Source of the DNA: Pseudomonas fildesensis
GTDB taxonomy: Bacteria; Pseudomonadota; Gammaproteobacteria; Pseudomonadales; Pseudomonadaceae
Direction of reading: 5' to 3'
DNA length: 64,000 nucleotides
NCBI RefSeq assembly: GCF_001050345.1
Contig: NZ_LFMW01000004.1
Location: forward strand, 62,001 to 126,000
Positions 1-8,825 of this stretch are shown piece by piece. A model generated the notes under the pieces. It did no database searches. It was not told where the DNA came from and was given only the letters and a program-made list of their open reading frames with translations. Every line of letters starts with the position of its first letter. Position 1 is the stretch's first letter. The position numbers were made by a program, and so were the translations under genes.

Positions 1-2
1 AT

Positions 3-170
3 GTGGCGGGCCATCCGTCGGATTATCTCGCGCGGCTGCAACAGGCGATCCAGAGCCTTACGCCGAAGGATCTGCAGCATGCCGTCCAGCGGTTGCAGGA
101 CGCGTCCGGCGGCTGGCGCTGCGTGGCCAACGGCCCACCTATCAACGATTTCTGGCAAACGGCAAGCTGA
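3..170 (+). CDS. pqqF: PqqF, C-terminal end (partial, runs off the window start)
   Basis: An open frame enters at the left edge and stops with TGA at 168-170, giving about 55 residues that end in INDFWQTAS. It lies directly upstream of pqqA on the same strand, the place pqqF occupies in P. fluorescens-type pqqFABCDE clusters. PqqF is an M16-family zinc metallopeptidase implicated in cutting PqqA; the catalytic N-terminal half lies outside the window. The call rests mainly on position, plus a tail composition compatible with the helical end of an M16 protein. A different in-frame start annotation is impossible here because the 5' part is missing. Confidence 0.7.
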   Translation: MAGHPSDYLARLQQAIQSLTPKDLQHAVQRLQDASGGWRCVANGPPINDFWQTAS

Positions 171-329
171 TCATTGCCGTCCCTGCAAAAGGCTTTTTCC
201 ACCAAGACAGCGCTAACTTGAAAAGAATTGCGTAACATTCCCACGCACACATCTGAACATCTCCGACTGGAGGTGGACTATATGTATTACTTGGTAGTAA
301 ACGTCCCATCCCTTCGTAGGAGTAAGAAT

Positions 330-404
330 ATGACTTGGTCCAAACCTGCTTACACTGATCTGCGCATCGGTTTCGAAGTCACCATGTACTTCGCCAGCCG
401 CTGA
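330..404 (+). CDS. pqqA: PqqA, 24-aa precursor peptide of PQQ
   Basis: This short gene encodes [20 protein letters not shown] plus FASR. Glu16 and Tyr20, the two side chains that are cross-linked and become pyrroloquinoline quinone, sit in the invariant E-V-T-M-Y motif. A good ribosome-binding site (AGGAG, 319-323) precedes the ATG. PqqE with PqqD forms the Glu-Tyr C-C bond, and a protease such as PqqF releases the linked residues. A second in-frame ATG at 282 with its own GGAGG would add 16 residues at the N-terminus; the 24-aa form matches known PqqA peptides and is preferred. A hairpin follows immediately and probably limits read-through into pqqB. Confidence 0.95.
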   Translation: MTWSKPAYTDLRIGFEVTMYFASR

Positions 405-420
405 TCAGCTGGGTAATACA

Positions 421-450
421 ACGCCTCGGCTCGCCCGGGGCGTTTTTGTT
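421..450 (+). terminator. Hairpin with T-tract between pqqA and pqqB
   Basis: CGCCTCGG pairs with CCGGGGCG (one T-G wobble) over a short loop and is followed by TTTTTGTTTT. It sits in the 71-base gap between pqqA and pqqB. It looks like a rho-independent terminator acting as an attenuator, so that the precursor peptide message is made in excess over the enzyme genes. That role is inferred from position. Confidence 0.75.
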
Positions 451-475
451 TTGAGCTTTGCTTGATGGAGCGGCC

Positions 476-1387
476 ATGTTTGTCCAGATTCTAGGTTCCG
501 CCGCCGGCGGCGGCTTCCCGCAATGGAACTGCAACTGCGTAAACTGCGCAGGTTTTCGCGACGGCAGCTTGCGAGCCCACGCGCGCACCCAGTCATCTAT
601 CGCGATCTCCGACGATGGCGTGAATTGGGTGCTGTGCAATGCGTCGCCGGATATCCGCGCGCAACTCCAGGGCTTCGCGCCAATGCAGCCCGGCCGCGCA
701 CTGCGCGATACGGGCATCAGCGCGATCATCCTGATGGACAGCCAGATCGACCACACCACCGGCCTGTTGAGCCTGCGCGAAGGTTGCCCGCATCAGGTGT
801 GGTGCACCGACATGGTCCATGAAGACCTGAGCAGCGGCTTCCCGCTGTTCACCATGCTCACCCACTGGAACGGCGGCCTGGCCTGGAACCGCATTGAGCT
901 GGACGCCAGCTTCACCATCCCGGCCTGCCCCAACCTGCGTTTCACACCGCTGCCACTGCGCAGTGCCGCGCCGCCCTATTCGCCGCACCGATTCGACCCG
1001 CACCCCGGCGACAACATCGGCCTGATCGTCGAAGACCTGCGCACCGGCGGTAAACTGTTCTACGCACCGGGCCTGGGCAAGGTCGATGCGCCGTTGCTGG
1101 AGATCATGGCTGGCAGCGACTGCCTGCTGGTGGACGGCACGATGTGGGACGACGATGAGATGCAGCGCCGTGGCGTGGGCACCCGCACCGGTCGCGAGAT
1201 GGGCCACCTGGCGCAGAACGGCCCCGGCGGCATGCTCGAAGTGCTGGAACAATTGCCAGAGCAGCGCAAGGTGCTCATCCACATCAACAACACCAACCCG
1301 ATCCTCGATGAAGACTCGCCCGAGCGGGCGGAATTGGTGCGACGCAATGTCGAAGTGGCTTACGACGGCATGAGCATTGAATTGTAG
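476..1387 (+). CDS. pqqB: PqqB, metallo-beta-lactamase-fold protein of PQQ synthesis
   Basis: 303 residues, the usual family length, starting at the ATG of [13 protein letters not shown]. The family has a metallo-beta-lactamase fold. Visible marks are the cysteine cluster WNCNCVNC (17-24) and the DSQIDH motif (88-93) that stands where the lactamase HxHxDH would be. PqqB is thought to act as a hydroxylase on the Glu-Tyr intermediate late in PQQ formation, or to aid its release; the exact step is less settled than for PqqC and PqqE. A possible TTG start 18 bases upstream (458) is rejected because the family begins at MFVQ. It is followed 11 bases later by pqqC. Confidence 0.95.
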   Translation: MFVQILGSAAGGGFPQWNCNCVNCAGFRDGSLRAHARTQSSIAISDDGVNWVLCNASPDIRAQLQGFAPMQPGRALRDTGISAIILMDSQIDHTTGLLSLREGCPHQVWCTDMVHEDLSSGFPLFTMLTHWNGGLAWNRIELDASFTIPACPNLRFTPLPLRSAAPPYSPHRFDPHPGDNIGLIVEDLRTGGKLFYAPGLGKVDAPLLEIMAGSDCLLVDGTMWDDDEMQRRGVGTRTGREMGHLAQNGPGGMLEVLEQLPEQRKVLIHINNTNPILDEDSPERAELVRRNVEVAYDGMSIEL

Positions 1388-1398
1388 GAGCAACCGAA

Positions 1399-2151
1399 AT
1401 GACTGACACACCGCTGACGCCCGCCGAATTCGAGCATGCCTTGCGGGCCAAGGGCGCCTTCTACCATATCCATCACCCGTACCACGTGGCGATGTACGAA
1501 GGCCGCGCCACCCGCGAGCAGATCCAGGGCTGGGTCGCCAACCGCTTCTACTATCAGGTGAACATCCCGCTGAAGGACGCCGCAATCCTGGCCAACTGCC
1601 CGGACCGCGAAATCCGTCGCGAGTGGATCCAGCGTCTGCTTGACCACGACGGCGCCCCCGGTGAAGACGGCGGCATCGAAGCCTGGTTGCGTTTGGGCCA
1701 GGCGGTCGGCCTCGACCCGGACCAACTGCGCTCCCAGGAACTGGTGCTGCCCGGCGTACGTTTTGCGGTGGATGCGTACGTAAACTTTGCGCGCCGGGCC
1801 AGTTGGCAAGAAGCCGCCAGCAGCTCCCTGACCGAACTGTTCGCACCGCAGATCCACCAGTCACGCCTCGACAGCTGGCCGCAGCATTACCCGTGGATCG
1901 ACCCCGCCGGCTATGAGTATTTCCGCACGCGCCTGAGCCAGGCTCGTCGCGATGTGGAACACGGTATGGCGATCACGCTGCAGCACTACACCACCCGTGA
2001 AGGCCAGGAGCGCATGCTGGAAATTCTCCAGTTCAAACTGGACATCCTGTGGAGCATGCTCGACGCCATGAGTATGGCTTACGAATTGAAACGCCCGCCC
2101 TATCACAGCGTGACCGAGCAGCGGGTCTGGCATAAAGGAATTACCCTATGA
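1399..2151 (+). CDS. pqqC: PqqC, pyrroloquinoline-quinone synthase
   Basis: 250 residues, full length for PqqC, a cofactor-less oxidase of the TenA/PqqC helical fold. It performs the last step, ring closure and eight-electron oxidation of AHQQ to PQQ in the cytoplasm. The N-terminal region contains the family stretches FYHIHHPYH and ANRFYYQ and the segment LLDHDG. The ATG at 1399 is preceded by AGGAG. The 3' end overlaps pqqD by four bases (ATGA), indicating translational coupling inside the operon. Sequence and neighbours agree, with no sign of damage. Confidence 0.96.
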   Translation: MTDTPLTPAEFEHALRAKGAFYHIHHPYHVAMYEGRATREQIQGWVANRFYYQVNIPLKDAAILANCPDREIRREWIQRLLDHDGAPGEDGGIEAWLRLGQAVGLDPDQLRSQELVLPGVRFAVDAYVNFARRASWQEAASSSLTELFAPQIHQSRLDSWPQHYPWIDPAGYEYFRTRLSQARRDVEHGMAITLQHYTTREGQERMLEILQFKLDILWSMLDAMSMAYELKRPPYHSVTEQRVWHKGITL

Positions 2152-2423
2152 GCTTTGATCGCAGCAGAAAACCGACCTGGCGCCAGGGCTATCGCTACCA
2201 GTACGAGCCTGCGCAAAAAGGCCACGTGCTGCTCTACCCCGAAGGCATGATCAAGCTCAACGACAGCGCCGCGTTGATTGGTGGTTTGATCGACGGCGAG
2301 CGCGATGTGGCGGCGATCATCGCCGAGCTGGACAGGCAATTCCCCGGTGTGCCTGAGCTGGGTGATGACATCGATCAATTTATGGAGGTCGCCCGTGCTG
2401 AGCACTGGATCACCCTTGCCTGA
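2148..2423 (+). CDS. pqqD: PqqD, peptide chaperone for PqqA/PqqE
   Basis: 91 residues, typical for PqqD, a small winged-helix-like RiPP recognition element that binds PqqA and presents it to the radical-SAM enzyme PqqE. The sequence includes the family features [10 protein letters not shown] and LNDSAALI followed by a DGERDV segment. The start overlaps the pqqC stop in ATGA. The last 29 bases overlap the predicted pqqE start, so the three genes are read as one coupled message. Confidence 0.95.
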   Translation: MSFDRSRKPTWRQGYRYQYEPAQKGHVLLYPEGMIKLNDSAALIGGLIDGERDVAAIIAELDRQFPGVPELGDDIDQFMEVARAEHWITLA

Positions 2424-3546
2424 AAAACCAGCCATCGGCCTGCCGCTGTGGTTGCTCGCCGAGCTGACCTACCGCTGCCCGTTGCAGTGCCCGTATTGCT
2501 CTAACCCGTTGGATTTCGCCGAGCAGGGCAAGGAGCTGAGCACCGAACAGTGGATCAAGGTATTTCGTGAAGCCCGGGAAATGGGCGCCGCGCAATTGGG
2601 CTTTTCCGGCGGTGAACCTCTGGTGCGCCAGGACCTTGCCGAACTGATCGCCGAAGCCCGTAAATTGGGCTTCTACACCAACCTGATCACCTCCGGCATC
2701 GGCCTCACCGAGCAGAAAATCAGCGACTTCAAAAAGGCCGGCCTGGACCATATCCAGATCAGCTTCCAGGCCAGCGACGAACAGGTGAACAACCTGCTGG
2801 CCGGCTCGAAAAAAGCCTTCGCGCAAAAGCTCGAAATGGCCCGAGCGGTGAAGGCGCATGGCTATCCGATGGTGCTGAATTTCGTGACCCATCGGCACAA
2901 TATCGACAAGATCGACCGCATCATCGAGCTGTGCATCGCGCTGGAGGCGGACTTTGTCGAGCTCGCCACCTGCCAGTTCTACGGCTGGGCGCAGCTCAAT
3001 CGTGTGGGGTTGTTGCCAACCCGGGAACAGTTGGTGCGTGCCGAACGCATCACCAACGAATACCGCGCCAAGCTGGAAGCCGAAGGGCACCCGTGCAAGC
3101 TGATCTTCGTGACACCGGATTACTACGAGGAGCGCCCGAAGGCCTGTATGAATGGCTGGGGCAGCATCTTTCTGACGGTGACACCGGACGGCACCGCCCT
3201 GCCCTGTCATGGCGCCCGACAGATGCCGGTGCAGTTTCCCAACGTGCGCGACCACAGCATGCAGCACATCTGGTACGACTCATTCGGTTTCAACCGCTTT
3301 CGCGGTTACGACTGGATGCCCGAACCCTGCCGTTCCTGCGACGAGAAGGAAAAAGACTTCGGCGGCTGCCGCTGCCAGGCCTTCATGCTCACGGGGGACG
3401 CGAGCAATGCCGACCCGGTGTGCAGCAAGTCCGAGCAGCACGGCATCATCCTTCAAGCGCGGGAAGAAGCCGAACACGCCACCCAGACCATCGAGCAACT
3501 GGCCTTTCGCAATGAGCGCAATTCGCGGCTCATCGCAAAAGGCTGA
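2395..3546 (+). CDS. pqqE: PqqE, radical-SAM PqqA cross-linking enzyme
   Basis: 383 residues from GTG 2395. PqqE catalyses the first committed step, a C-C bond between Glu16 and Tyr20 of PqqA. The radical-SAM cysteine motif CPLQCPYC lies at residues 28-35, and SGGEPL follows as the SAM-binding GGE motif. The C-terminal SPASM region has many cysteines ([29 protein letters not shown]) for auxiliary iron-sulfur clusters. The frame stays open upstream to 2305, but GTG 2395 has GGAGG six bases ahead and gives the family length. The gene ends just before a convergent membrane-peptide gene. Confidence 0.95.
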   Translation: MLSTGSPLPEKPAIGLPLWLLAELTYRCPLQCPYCSNPLDFAEQGKELSTEQWIKVFREAREMGAAQLGFSGGEPLVRQDLAELIAEARKLGFYTNLITSGIGLTEQKISDFKKAGLDHIQISFQASDEQVNNLLAGSKKAFAQKLEMARAVKAHGYPMVLNFVTHRHNIDKIDRIIELCIALEADFVELATCQFYGWAQLNRVGLLPTREQLVRAERITNEYRAKLEAEGHPCKLIFVTPDYYEERPKACMNGWGSIFLTVTPDGTALPCHGARQMPVQFPNVRDHSMQHIWYDSFGFNRFRGYDWMPEPCRSCDEKEKDFGGCRCQAFMLTGDASNADPVCSKSEQHGIILQAREEAEHATQTIEQLAFRNERNSRLIAKG

Positions 3547-3551
3547 GGCCA

Positions 3552-3710
3552 TCAGCGCTTGGCGATGATGTACACGGCGTGGATGATGCCCGGGAAGTAA
3601 CCGCACAAGGTCAGCAAAATATTCAGCCAGAACGCGCCGGCGAAACCCACTTGCAGGAACACACCCAGTGGCGGCAGCAGAATGGCGATGATGATGCGAA
3701 TGATATCCAT
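3552..3710 (-). CDS. yqaE: YqaE/Pmp3-family small membrane protein
   Basis: 52 residues starting MDIIRIIIAILLPPLGVFLQ, with two hydrophobic spans and the Pmp3/UPF0057 signature LPPLGVFLQVG followed by a GxxxHA-type end (GIIHAVYIIAKR). Members are inner-membrane proteolipids associated with membrane potential and stress. The start used here lies at an inner ATG with GGAG eight bases upstream; the longer frame to 3803 adds a polar, unrelated stretch and is rejected. The stop lies only 5 bases past the convergent pqqE stop. Confidence 0.88.
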   Translation of the reverse strand: MDIIRIIIAILLPPLGVFLQVGFAGAFWLNILLTLCGYFPGIIHAVYIIAKR

Positions 3711-3806
3711 GGGTTCAGCTCCAAAAAATCGGCTCGTGTGAGCCGTGTAGCTAATCGACCTTGGGCGTTCGTGAGGGTTCAGTGAGATCCGGCATCTCGC
3801 CATCTC

Positions 3807-4127
3807 TCAGGCCAGAATCTCCAGGCCATGCTTTTGCACAATGCTCAGTAGCTTGAGGGCCATGCCGCTGGGTTGCTTTTCACCCGATTCCCATTGCTTG
3901 ATCGTGGAGGCGCTGGTGTTCAGGTAGCGGGCAAACACAGGTTGGCTGACATGATTGATTTCCCGTAGCTGCTTGATCTGTTCAGCTGGGATTTGCGGCG
4001 GGACCGTTGCAAGGCATGCCTCGTCGAACTCACGAAGAGTGGTTTTGCTGATTGCGCCAATTGCATAGAGCGCTTGCGCGGATGGGTGAATGGATTCAAG
4101 CGCTTCACTTTCATACTTTTTGGTCAT
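3807..4127 (-). CDS. HTH antitoxin-like regulator (HigA/NadS type), no toxin partner seen
   Basis: 106 residues. The C-terminal half is a Cro/C1-type helix-turn-helix (QLREINHVSQPVFARYLNTS, then KQWESGEKQPSG), which is the layout of HigA- and NadS-like antitoxins. Such proteins neutralise a RelE-type RNase and repress their own operon. The toxin gene would be expected just upstream on the same strand, but 4128-4309 holds no frame of useful size on that strand. A perfect 7+7 palindrome lies 34 bases upstream as a likely operator. AGGAA precedes the ATG. It may be a solitary antitoxin or a plain regulator. Confidence 0.75.
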   Translation of the reverse strand: MTKKYESEALESIHPSAQALYAIGAISKTTLREFDEACLATVPPQIPAEQIKQLREINHVSQPVFARYLNTSASTIKQWESGEKQPSGMALKLLSIVQKHGLEILA

Positions 4128-4160
4128 GACGAATTTCCTGGATATCCACGGCTTAAAAAC

Positions 4161-4177
4161 ATACCACTCGGTGGTAT
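4161..4177 (-). promoter_or_regulatory. Palindromic operator candidate for the HTH gene
   Basis: ATACCAC-TCG-GTGGTAT is a perfect inverted repeat with a 3-base centre, placed 34 bases upstream of the HTH gene start. The position fits autorepression by the encoded protein. No other gene starts nearby. The wider 4128-4309 spacer holds nothing else recognisable. Confidence 0.5.
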
Positions 4178-4309
4178 AGAAAAAATGGTCCGTGCAAAAA
4201 ACCTCCGTCCTTTTTCAATCCAAAAATTACACAGACAAAAAAACGCCCCCAGCCGAAATAATCAGGCCGGAGGCGCCGCGTATGCCGCGAGACGGTTCAG
4301 GAATAGGGG

Positions 4310-5578
4310 TTAAACGGCGATGCCCTTGCGGCATTGCAGTTGTGCGGTGCGCACGCGGGAGAACGCGCGGGCGAGGCGCAGAAGCATTTCGTCGATGTTG
4401 CTTTTGCTCACTGTCAGGGCCGGGGTGAAACGCAGGCAGTCGGGTTGGGGAGCGTTGAGGATCAGGCCTTCGTGCAGCGCCGCTTTTACGACGGCATCCG
4501 CAGAATCATCCGACAGCGTTAGCCCCCACATCAGACCCTGGCCGCGTAACTGTCCGTGTTCGTAGCGATAAGCCAGGCGGGCGATACCTTCTGCCAGGTA
4601 GCAGCCAGACTCGCGCACATGCTCGAAGAAGCCCTGCGCCAACACTGAGTCGAGTACCGCCACACCGACCGACGCCATCAACGCATTGCCATGATGGGTG
4701 CCTTCCAGCTCACCGACTTCAAAGCAACAGGCTTTCCCGCGCGCCAGCAGCGCCGCCAACGGCACGCCGCCGCCCAGGCCTTTGCCGAGGGTGATGATGT
4801 CAGCGCGTACGCCGTACTGCTCTTCGGCGAGCAAGGTGCCGCAACGGCCGAGGCCGGTTTGTACTTCGTCAAGGATCAGCAGGATCCCGAGTTCGCGGCA
4901 CAGGCGCTCGACGCCTTTGAGGTAGTGCTCGGTCGCAGGGATCACGCCGGCTTCGCTCTGGATCGGCTCCAGCATGATGGCAACGGTCTGTGCATCGACC
5001 GCTGCGTGCAAGGCCGGCAGGTCGTTGAAGGGCACATGGCTGAAGCCCGGCAATTGCGGCTCAAAGCGGTTTTCACGGGCGCCAGCAGAGGCCGACAGCG
5101 CCGCAAAGCTGCGGCCATGGCAACCGCTGCTGGCGCTGATGATGCGATAGGCGCCACCGCGATGCAGTTGGCCCCACTTGCGCGCCAGCTTGATCGCCGC
5201 TTCGCAGGCTTCCGCGCCACTGTTGAGCAGGTAGGCCTGGTCGCTGCCGGTTCGGTGGCACAGGCGGTCGACGAGGTTGAGTTGGGCGCGGTTGTGCAGG
5301 CCGTTACCGGGATTGATCAGCACCTGGGCCTGGTCGCCCAGAGCGTTGATCAATACCTGCGGGCTGTGGCCGAGGCTGTTGGCGGCGCTGCCCTGGCTGA
5401 AGTCCAGGTAGGCACGGTCATCGCTGTCCCAGAGCCAGGAGCCTTGGCCACGCACGAACACCTGGGGCGGTCGGGCTACGGTGGGCATCAGGCATTCGCT
5501 GGAGCGATCATCACGCGGCGCGTCCAGAATCAAGTCATCCAGACTCGTTGCCGGGCGACGCAAATTGAACAGGTTCAC
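4310..5578 (-). CDS. Class III PLP aminotransferase, acetylornithine aminotransferase-like
   Basis: 422 residues. A fold type I, class III aminotransferase: the NSGAEACEAAIK segment (119-130), DEVQTGLGR (237-245, with the Asp that binds the pyridine nitrogen) and the PLP lysine in ITLGKGLGGG (K266) are all present. The overall pattern resembles ArgD/acetylornithine aminotransferase, but it stands outside any arginine cluster and has a longer N-terminal arm, so the substrate is not assigned. The start is GTG at 5578 with GGGG nine bases upstream. The LysR gene on the other side is divergent and may control it. Confidence 0.8.
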   Translation of the reverse strand: MNLFNLRRPATSLDDLILDAPRDDRSSECLMPTVARPPQVFVRGQGSWLWDSDDRAYLDFSQGSAANSLGHSPQVLINALGDQAQVLINPGNGLHNRAQLNLVDRLCHRTGSDQAYLLNSGAEACEAAIKLARKWGQLHRGGAYRIISASSGCHGRSFAALSASAGARENRFEPQLPGFSHVPFNDLPALHAAVDAQTVAIMLEPIQSEAGVIPATEHYLKGVERLCRELGILLILDEVQTGLGRCGTLLAEEQYGVRADIITLGKGLGGGVPLAALLARGKACCFEVGELEGTHHGNALMASVGVAVLDSVLAQGFFEHVRESGCYLAEGIARLAYRYEHGQLRGQGLMWGLTLSDDSADAVVKAALHEGLILNAPQPDCLRFTPALTVSKSNIDEMLLRLARAFSRVRTAQLQCRKGIAV

Positions 5579-5774
5579 AGGTCAGCCCCAATGGCAACCG
5601 GACCTTGGTCGACACACTGACCATTACCTGGCTTGAGGTTTTTTGTCTTGCCTATGTAAACGCCATCAACAAAATCGTTATTCATCGCCCGATCTGGCCC
5701 TGTAAGCCTTGTGGATAGGCGCTAGACTAGGCGTCTCGAGGCCCAACAGCCATTTCGATTTTCCAGCATTTTCG

Positions 5775-5789
5775 ATAAGAAAAACTTAT
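5775..5789 (+). promoter_or_regulatory. LysR-type box overlapping the regulator's own start codon
   Basis: ATAAG-AAAAA-CTTAT is a perfect inverted repeat and contains T-N11-A, the minimal LysR box. It covers the bases just ahead of the LysR ATG and shares the AT of that codon, so bound protein would block its own expression. It lies in the 209-base divergent spacer to the aminotransferase gene. Confidence 0.4.
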
Positions 5790-6687
5790 GGATTTTAAGC
5801 AGCTGCGTTATTTCGTCGCGGTGTATGAAGAAGGCCACGTGGGCCGTGCTGCCGAGCGCCTGTCGATCTCCCAACCGGCCCTGTCACAGCAGATTCGCCA
5901 ACTGGAGCAGAACCTCGATGTGAGCCTGTTCGAACGCAGCAGCAAGCGCCTGCTGCCCACCCTGGCTGCGCACACGCTGTACAACCACGCCCTGCCGCTG
6001 ATCGATGGCATGCAGCAAGCCGTCGAAGCCTTGCGTAACTTCAAGGGCCAGGCCATGCGTACCCTGGCCATCGGCGTGCTGCAAACTGTGCACACCAGCC
6101 TGGTGCCGCAAATGCTGGAGCGGGTGCGCAAGGCCCAGCCGCACCTGGTGGTGCAGATCTACGAATTGACCGGGCTTGAGATTGAACGGCGACTGCTCAA
6201 CGGCTCGCTGGACATCGGCATCAGCTACCTGCCGCCACGTCAGCCGGGCTTACACGGCGTGCTGCTGTATGAAGATGAGTTAAAGGTGGTCATCCCCGAG
6301 GACCATCCCCTGCGCGAATTCAAGAAAGTCTCGCTGAAACAGGCAGCCGAGTTGCCGATGTTGCTGCTGGGGGAAGAGTTTCAGGTGCGGCAGATCTGGC
6401 AGGGCCAATTGGCCAACCTCGGGCGGCGGCCGCAGGTGCAAGCGGAGCTGAATACGATGGTGGGGATTCTCGACAGCCTGCCGCACACAAAGCTCGCAAC
6501 CGTGCTGCCGGGACGCTCACAGGATGAACACAACAGCCAGTTGCTGCTCTGGAAACCCTTGAGTGAGCCCAGGGTGCCGCTGAAAGTGGGATTGGTGTGC
6601 CGCGATGTTCAGCGCCAGCAGGCGACGGTGGCGCTGCTGCGCACGCTGCTGGAAGACGTGATGAATGCGCCGCAGACACAGCCTTGA
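5788..6687 (+). CDS. LysR-family transcriptional regulator
   Basis: 299 residues, normal LysR length. The N-terminal winged helix-turn-helix is clear (MDFKQLRYFVAVYEEGHVGR, then AAERLSISQPALSQQIRQLE). The C-terminal part has the periplasmic-binding-protein-like effector fold, with TLAIGVLQTVHTSLVP opening the domain. The general look is of the CynR/CbbR-like branch, but no specific effector can be read from the sequence. It is divergent from the class III aminotransferase gene, the most likely target. A strong hairpin terminator follows 33 bases after the stop. Confidence 0.88.
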   Translation: MDFKQLRYFVAVYEEGHVGRAAERLSISQPALSQQIRQLEQNLDVSLFERSSKRLLPTLAAHTLYNHALPLIDGMQQAVEALRNFKGQAMRTLAIGVLQTVHTSLVPQMLERVRKAQPHLVVQIYELTGLEIERRLLNGSLDIGISYLPPRQPGLHGVLLYEDELKVVIPEDHPLREFKKVSLKQAAELPMLLLGEEFQVRQIWQGQLANLGRRPQVQAELNTMVGILDSLPHTKLATVLPGRSQDEHNSQLLLWKPLSEPRVPLKVGLVCRDVQRQQATVALLRTLLEDVMNAPQTQP

Positions 6688-6720
6688 ACTTCGCTGCCCT
6701 GACTTTTTCGCGGGCAAAAG

Positions 6721-6744
6721 AAAACCCCGCCGAAGCGGGGTTTT
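6721..6744. terminator. Symmetric terminator after the LysR gene
   Basis: AAAACCCCGC-CGAA-GCGGGGTTTT is a perfect 10-base stem with a tetraloop, flanked by A- and T-tracts, so it can stop transcription from both sides. It separates the LysR gene from the convergent acyl-CoA dehydrogenase. Confidence 0.9.
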
Positions 6745-6928
6745 GCAGACTGTTTCCCTGACATCCATTTCACTCCGCCGTCCTGGCAGAATCCTACGTG
6801 TCCGTGTTGTTTCTTTGCGCTTCCTGCGCTACGTCCATGTGAAGTAGATTATCCGTGGATCCAATTTGGCGATAGAGGACGAATAGCAGCACGTCATGTA
6901 AGAGAATGCTTACACGCCCTTCAACCCC

Positions 6929-8707
6929 CTAGAACAGTGATTCATCCAGCAAGAACAACGATTCGCTACCGGCTTTTACCGAGGCGCTCAACGAGTGAAT
7001 ACGCGGCAGCAGACGGGCAAAGTAGAAGCGCGCGGTGCCCAGCTTGCTCGCGTAGAAATCTTCCTCGGCCTCTTTGCCCAAGGCCGCCTTTGCCATCATC
7101 GCCCACATATACGCATAGGCCATGTATCCGAACGCATGCAGATACTCCACCGAAGCTGCGCCGATTTCATTCGGGTTGGTCTTGGCGCGATCCAGCACCC
7201 AGGCCGTCAATTCATCAAGGTTATCCACCGCCGCGCCCAGCGGCTTGGTGAACTCGCCCAAGTCGGCGCCCGCCGTGGCGATGAACTGGCGGATCTCGTC
7301 GGCGAACAACGTGTAGAACGCGCCGCCGCTGCCGACGATCTTGCGCCCCATCAAGTCCAGCGCCTGAATGCCGTTGGTGCCTTCGTAGATCTGGGTGATG
7401 CGCACGTCGCGCACCAACTGCTCCTGGCCCCACTCACGAATGTAGCCGTGGCCGCCAAATACTTGCTGGCCCAACACGGTAGTTTCCAGGCCCAGGTCGC
7501 TGAGAAATGCCTTGGCGACTGGCGTCAGCAGCGCCACCAGGCTGTCTGCACGCTCGCGGGCAGCGGCGTCTTCGCTGAACTTGGCGGTATCGAGCTGCAT
7601 CGCCACGTAGGTGGAGAATGCACGGCCGCCTTCGTTCGAGGCTTTCATGGTCAGCAGCATGCGCCGCACGTCCGGGTGGACAATGATCGGGTCAGCCACT
7701 TTGTCTTTCGCCTGAGCCCCCATTGGAGAGCGGCTTTGCAGGCGGTCGCGCGCATATTCAATCGCGTTCTGGTACGAACGCTCGCCGGACGCCAGGCCCT
7801 GAATACCCACCCCCAGGCGCTCGTAGTTCATCATCGTGAACATCGCGGCCAGGCCACGGTTGGGCTCACCCACTAGGTAACCTACGGCTTCGTCGAAGTT
7901 CATCACGCACGTCGCGGACGCCTGGATCCCCATCTTGTGTTCGATGGAGCCGCAGGTCACCGGGTTACGCGCGCCCACGCTGCCGTCGGCATTCACCATG
8001 AACTTCGGCACCAGGAACAACGAAATGCCCTTGGGACCGGCCGGGGCGTCCGGCAGCTTGGCCAGCACCAGGTGAATGATGTTTTCGGTGAGGTCGTGTT
8101 CGCCACCGGTGATAAAGATTTTGGTACCGCTGATGGTGTAGGAACCGTCCGCCTGTGGCTCGGCCTTGGTACGGATAATCCCCAGGTCGGTACCGGCATG
8201 CGCTTCGGTCAGGCACATGGAACCGGCCCATTCACCGGAGTACATCTTCGGCAGGTACGTGGCCTTGAGTTCTTCGCTGGCGTGGGTGTTGATCGACACG
8301 CAGGCGCCGGAGGTGAGCATCGGGTACAGGCCGAACGCCAGGCTCGACGAGTTGATCATCTCTTCGACCTGGGCCGACACCGCCTTGGGCATGCCCATGC
8401 CGCCAAACAGCGGATCACCACCGACACCGACCCAGCCGCCTTGCGCGTAGGTTTTGTAGGCCTGTGGATAACCATCCGGTGTGGTGACTGCAGTGTCCGC
8501 CCAGCGGCAGCCTTGTTCATCGCCGCCGCGGCTGAGCGGGGCGATGGATTTGGCGGTGACTTTGCCGGCTTCTTCGAGGATCGCCTCAACGGTTTCGGCG
8601 TCTACGGTGTCTGCCAATGCCGGCAATTGGGCCCAGAGTTTGGCGACCTCAAAAACTTCGTTGAGGACGAAGCGCATATCACGCAGCGGCGCTTTGTAAT
8701 CAGCCAT
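6929..8707 (-). CDS. Acyl-CoA dehydrogenase, FadE2-like (PA0508-type)
   Basis: 592 residues, the long form of acyl-CoA dehydrogenase with an extra C-terminal domain. It would oxidise acyl-CoA to trans-2-enoyl-CoA with FAD, the first step of beta-oxidation. Visible: N-terminal [12 protein letters not shown] shared with its two neighbours, FAD/substrate segment CLTEAHAGTDLG, FGGHGYIREWGQEQ, and the catalytic glutamate in YEGTNGIQ. It is the last of three paralogues in this stretch. By order and length it matches PAO1 PA0508, reported as FadE2 with medium-chain preference; that assignment comes from recalled synteny. Confidence 0.85.
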   Translation of the reverse strand: MADYKAPLRDMRFVLNEVFEVAKLWAQLPALADTVDAETVEAILEEAGKVTAKSIAPLSRGGDEQGCRWADTAVTTPDGYPQAYKTYAQGGWVGVGGDPLFGGMGMPKAVSAQVEEMINSSSLAFGLYPMLTSGACVSINTHASEELKATYLPKMYSGEWAGSMCLTEAHAGTDLGIIRTKAEPQADGSYTISGTKIFITGGEHDLTENIIHLVLAKLPDAPAGPKGISLFLVPKFMVNADGSVGARNPVTCGSIEHKMGIQASATCVMNFDEAVGYLVGEPNRGLAAMFTMMNYERLGVGIQGLASGERSYQNAIEYARDRLQSRSPMGAQAKDKVADPIIVHPDVRRMLLTMKASNEGGRAFSTYVAMQLDTAKFSEDAAARERADSLVALLTPVAKAFLSDLGLETTVLGQQVFGGHGYIREWGQEQLVRDVRITQIYEGTNGIQALDLMGRKIVGSGGAFYTLFADEIRQFIATAGADLGEFTKPLGAAVDNLDELTAWVLDRAKTNPNEIGAASVEYLHAFGYMAYAYMWAMMAKAALGKEAEEDFYASKLGTARFYFARLLPRIHSLSASVKAGSESLFLLDESLF

Positions 8708-8825
8708 GGCAAACCTCGTAAGAACGTGAAAAGTGATTCGGCAGGATCGGTTTACAGGCTCCGAGTGTACCCGAACAACTTTTAAGACACATAGGGTCCA
8801 CTTGTGACTGATTGGTATTTTTAGG

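Noticed and set aside
1..216. 71-aa Arg-rich frame at the left edge
   Set aside because: Frame 1 shadow; frame 3 gives the pqqF tail with a sensible composition and stop before pqqA.
593..1864. 423-aa minus-strand open frame across pqqB and pqqC
   Set aside because: Antisense shadow of two clear pqq genes; composition rich in Arg and Gly with no recognisable fold.
4192..4428. 78-aa frame near the HTH gene as a possible toxin
   Set aside because: Wrong strand for a two-gene module, no RelE/HigB features, and it runs into the aminotransferase 3' end in antisense.
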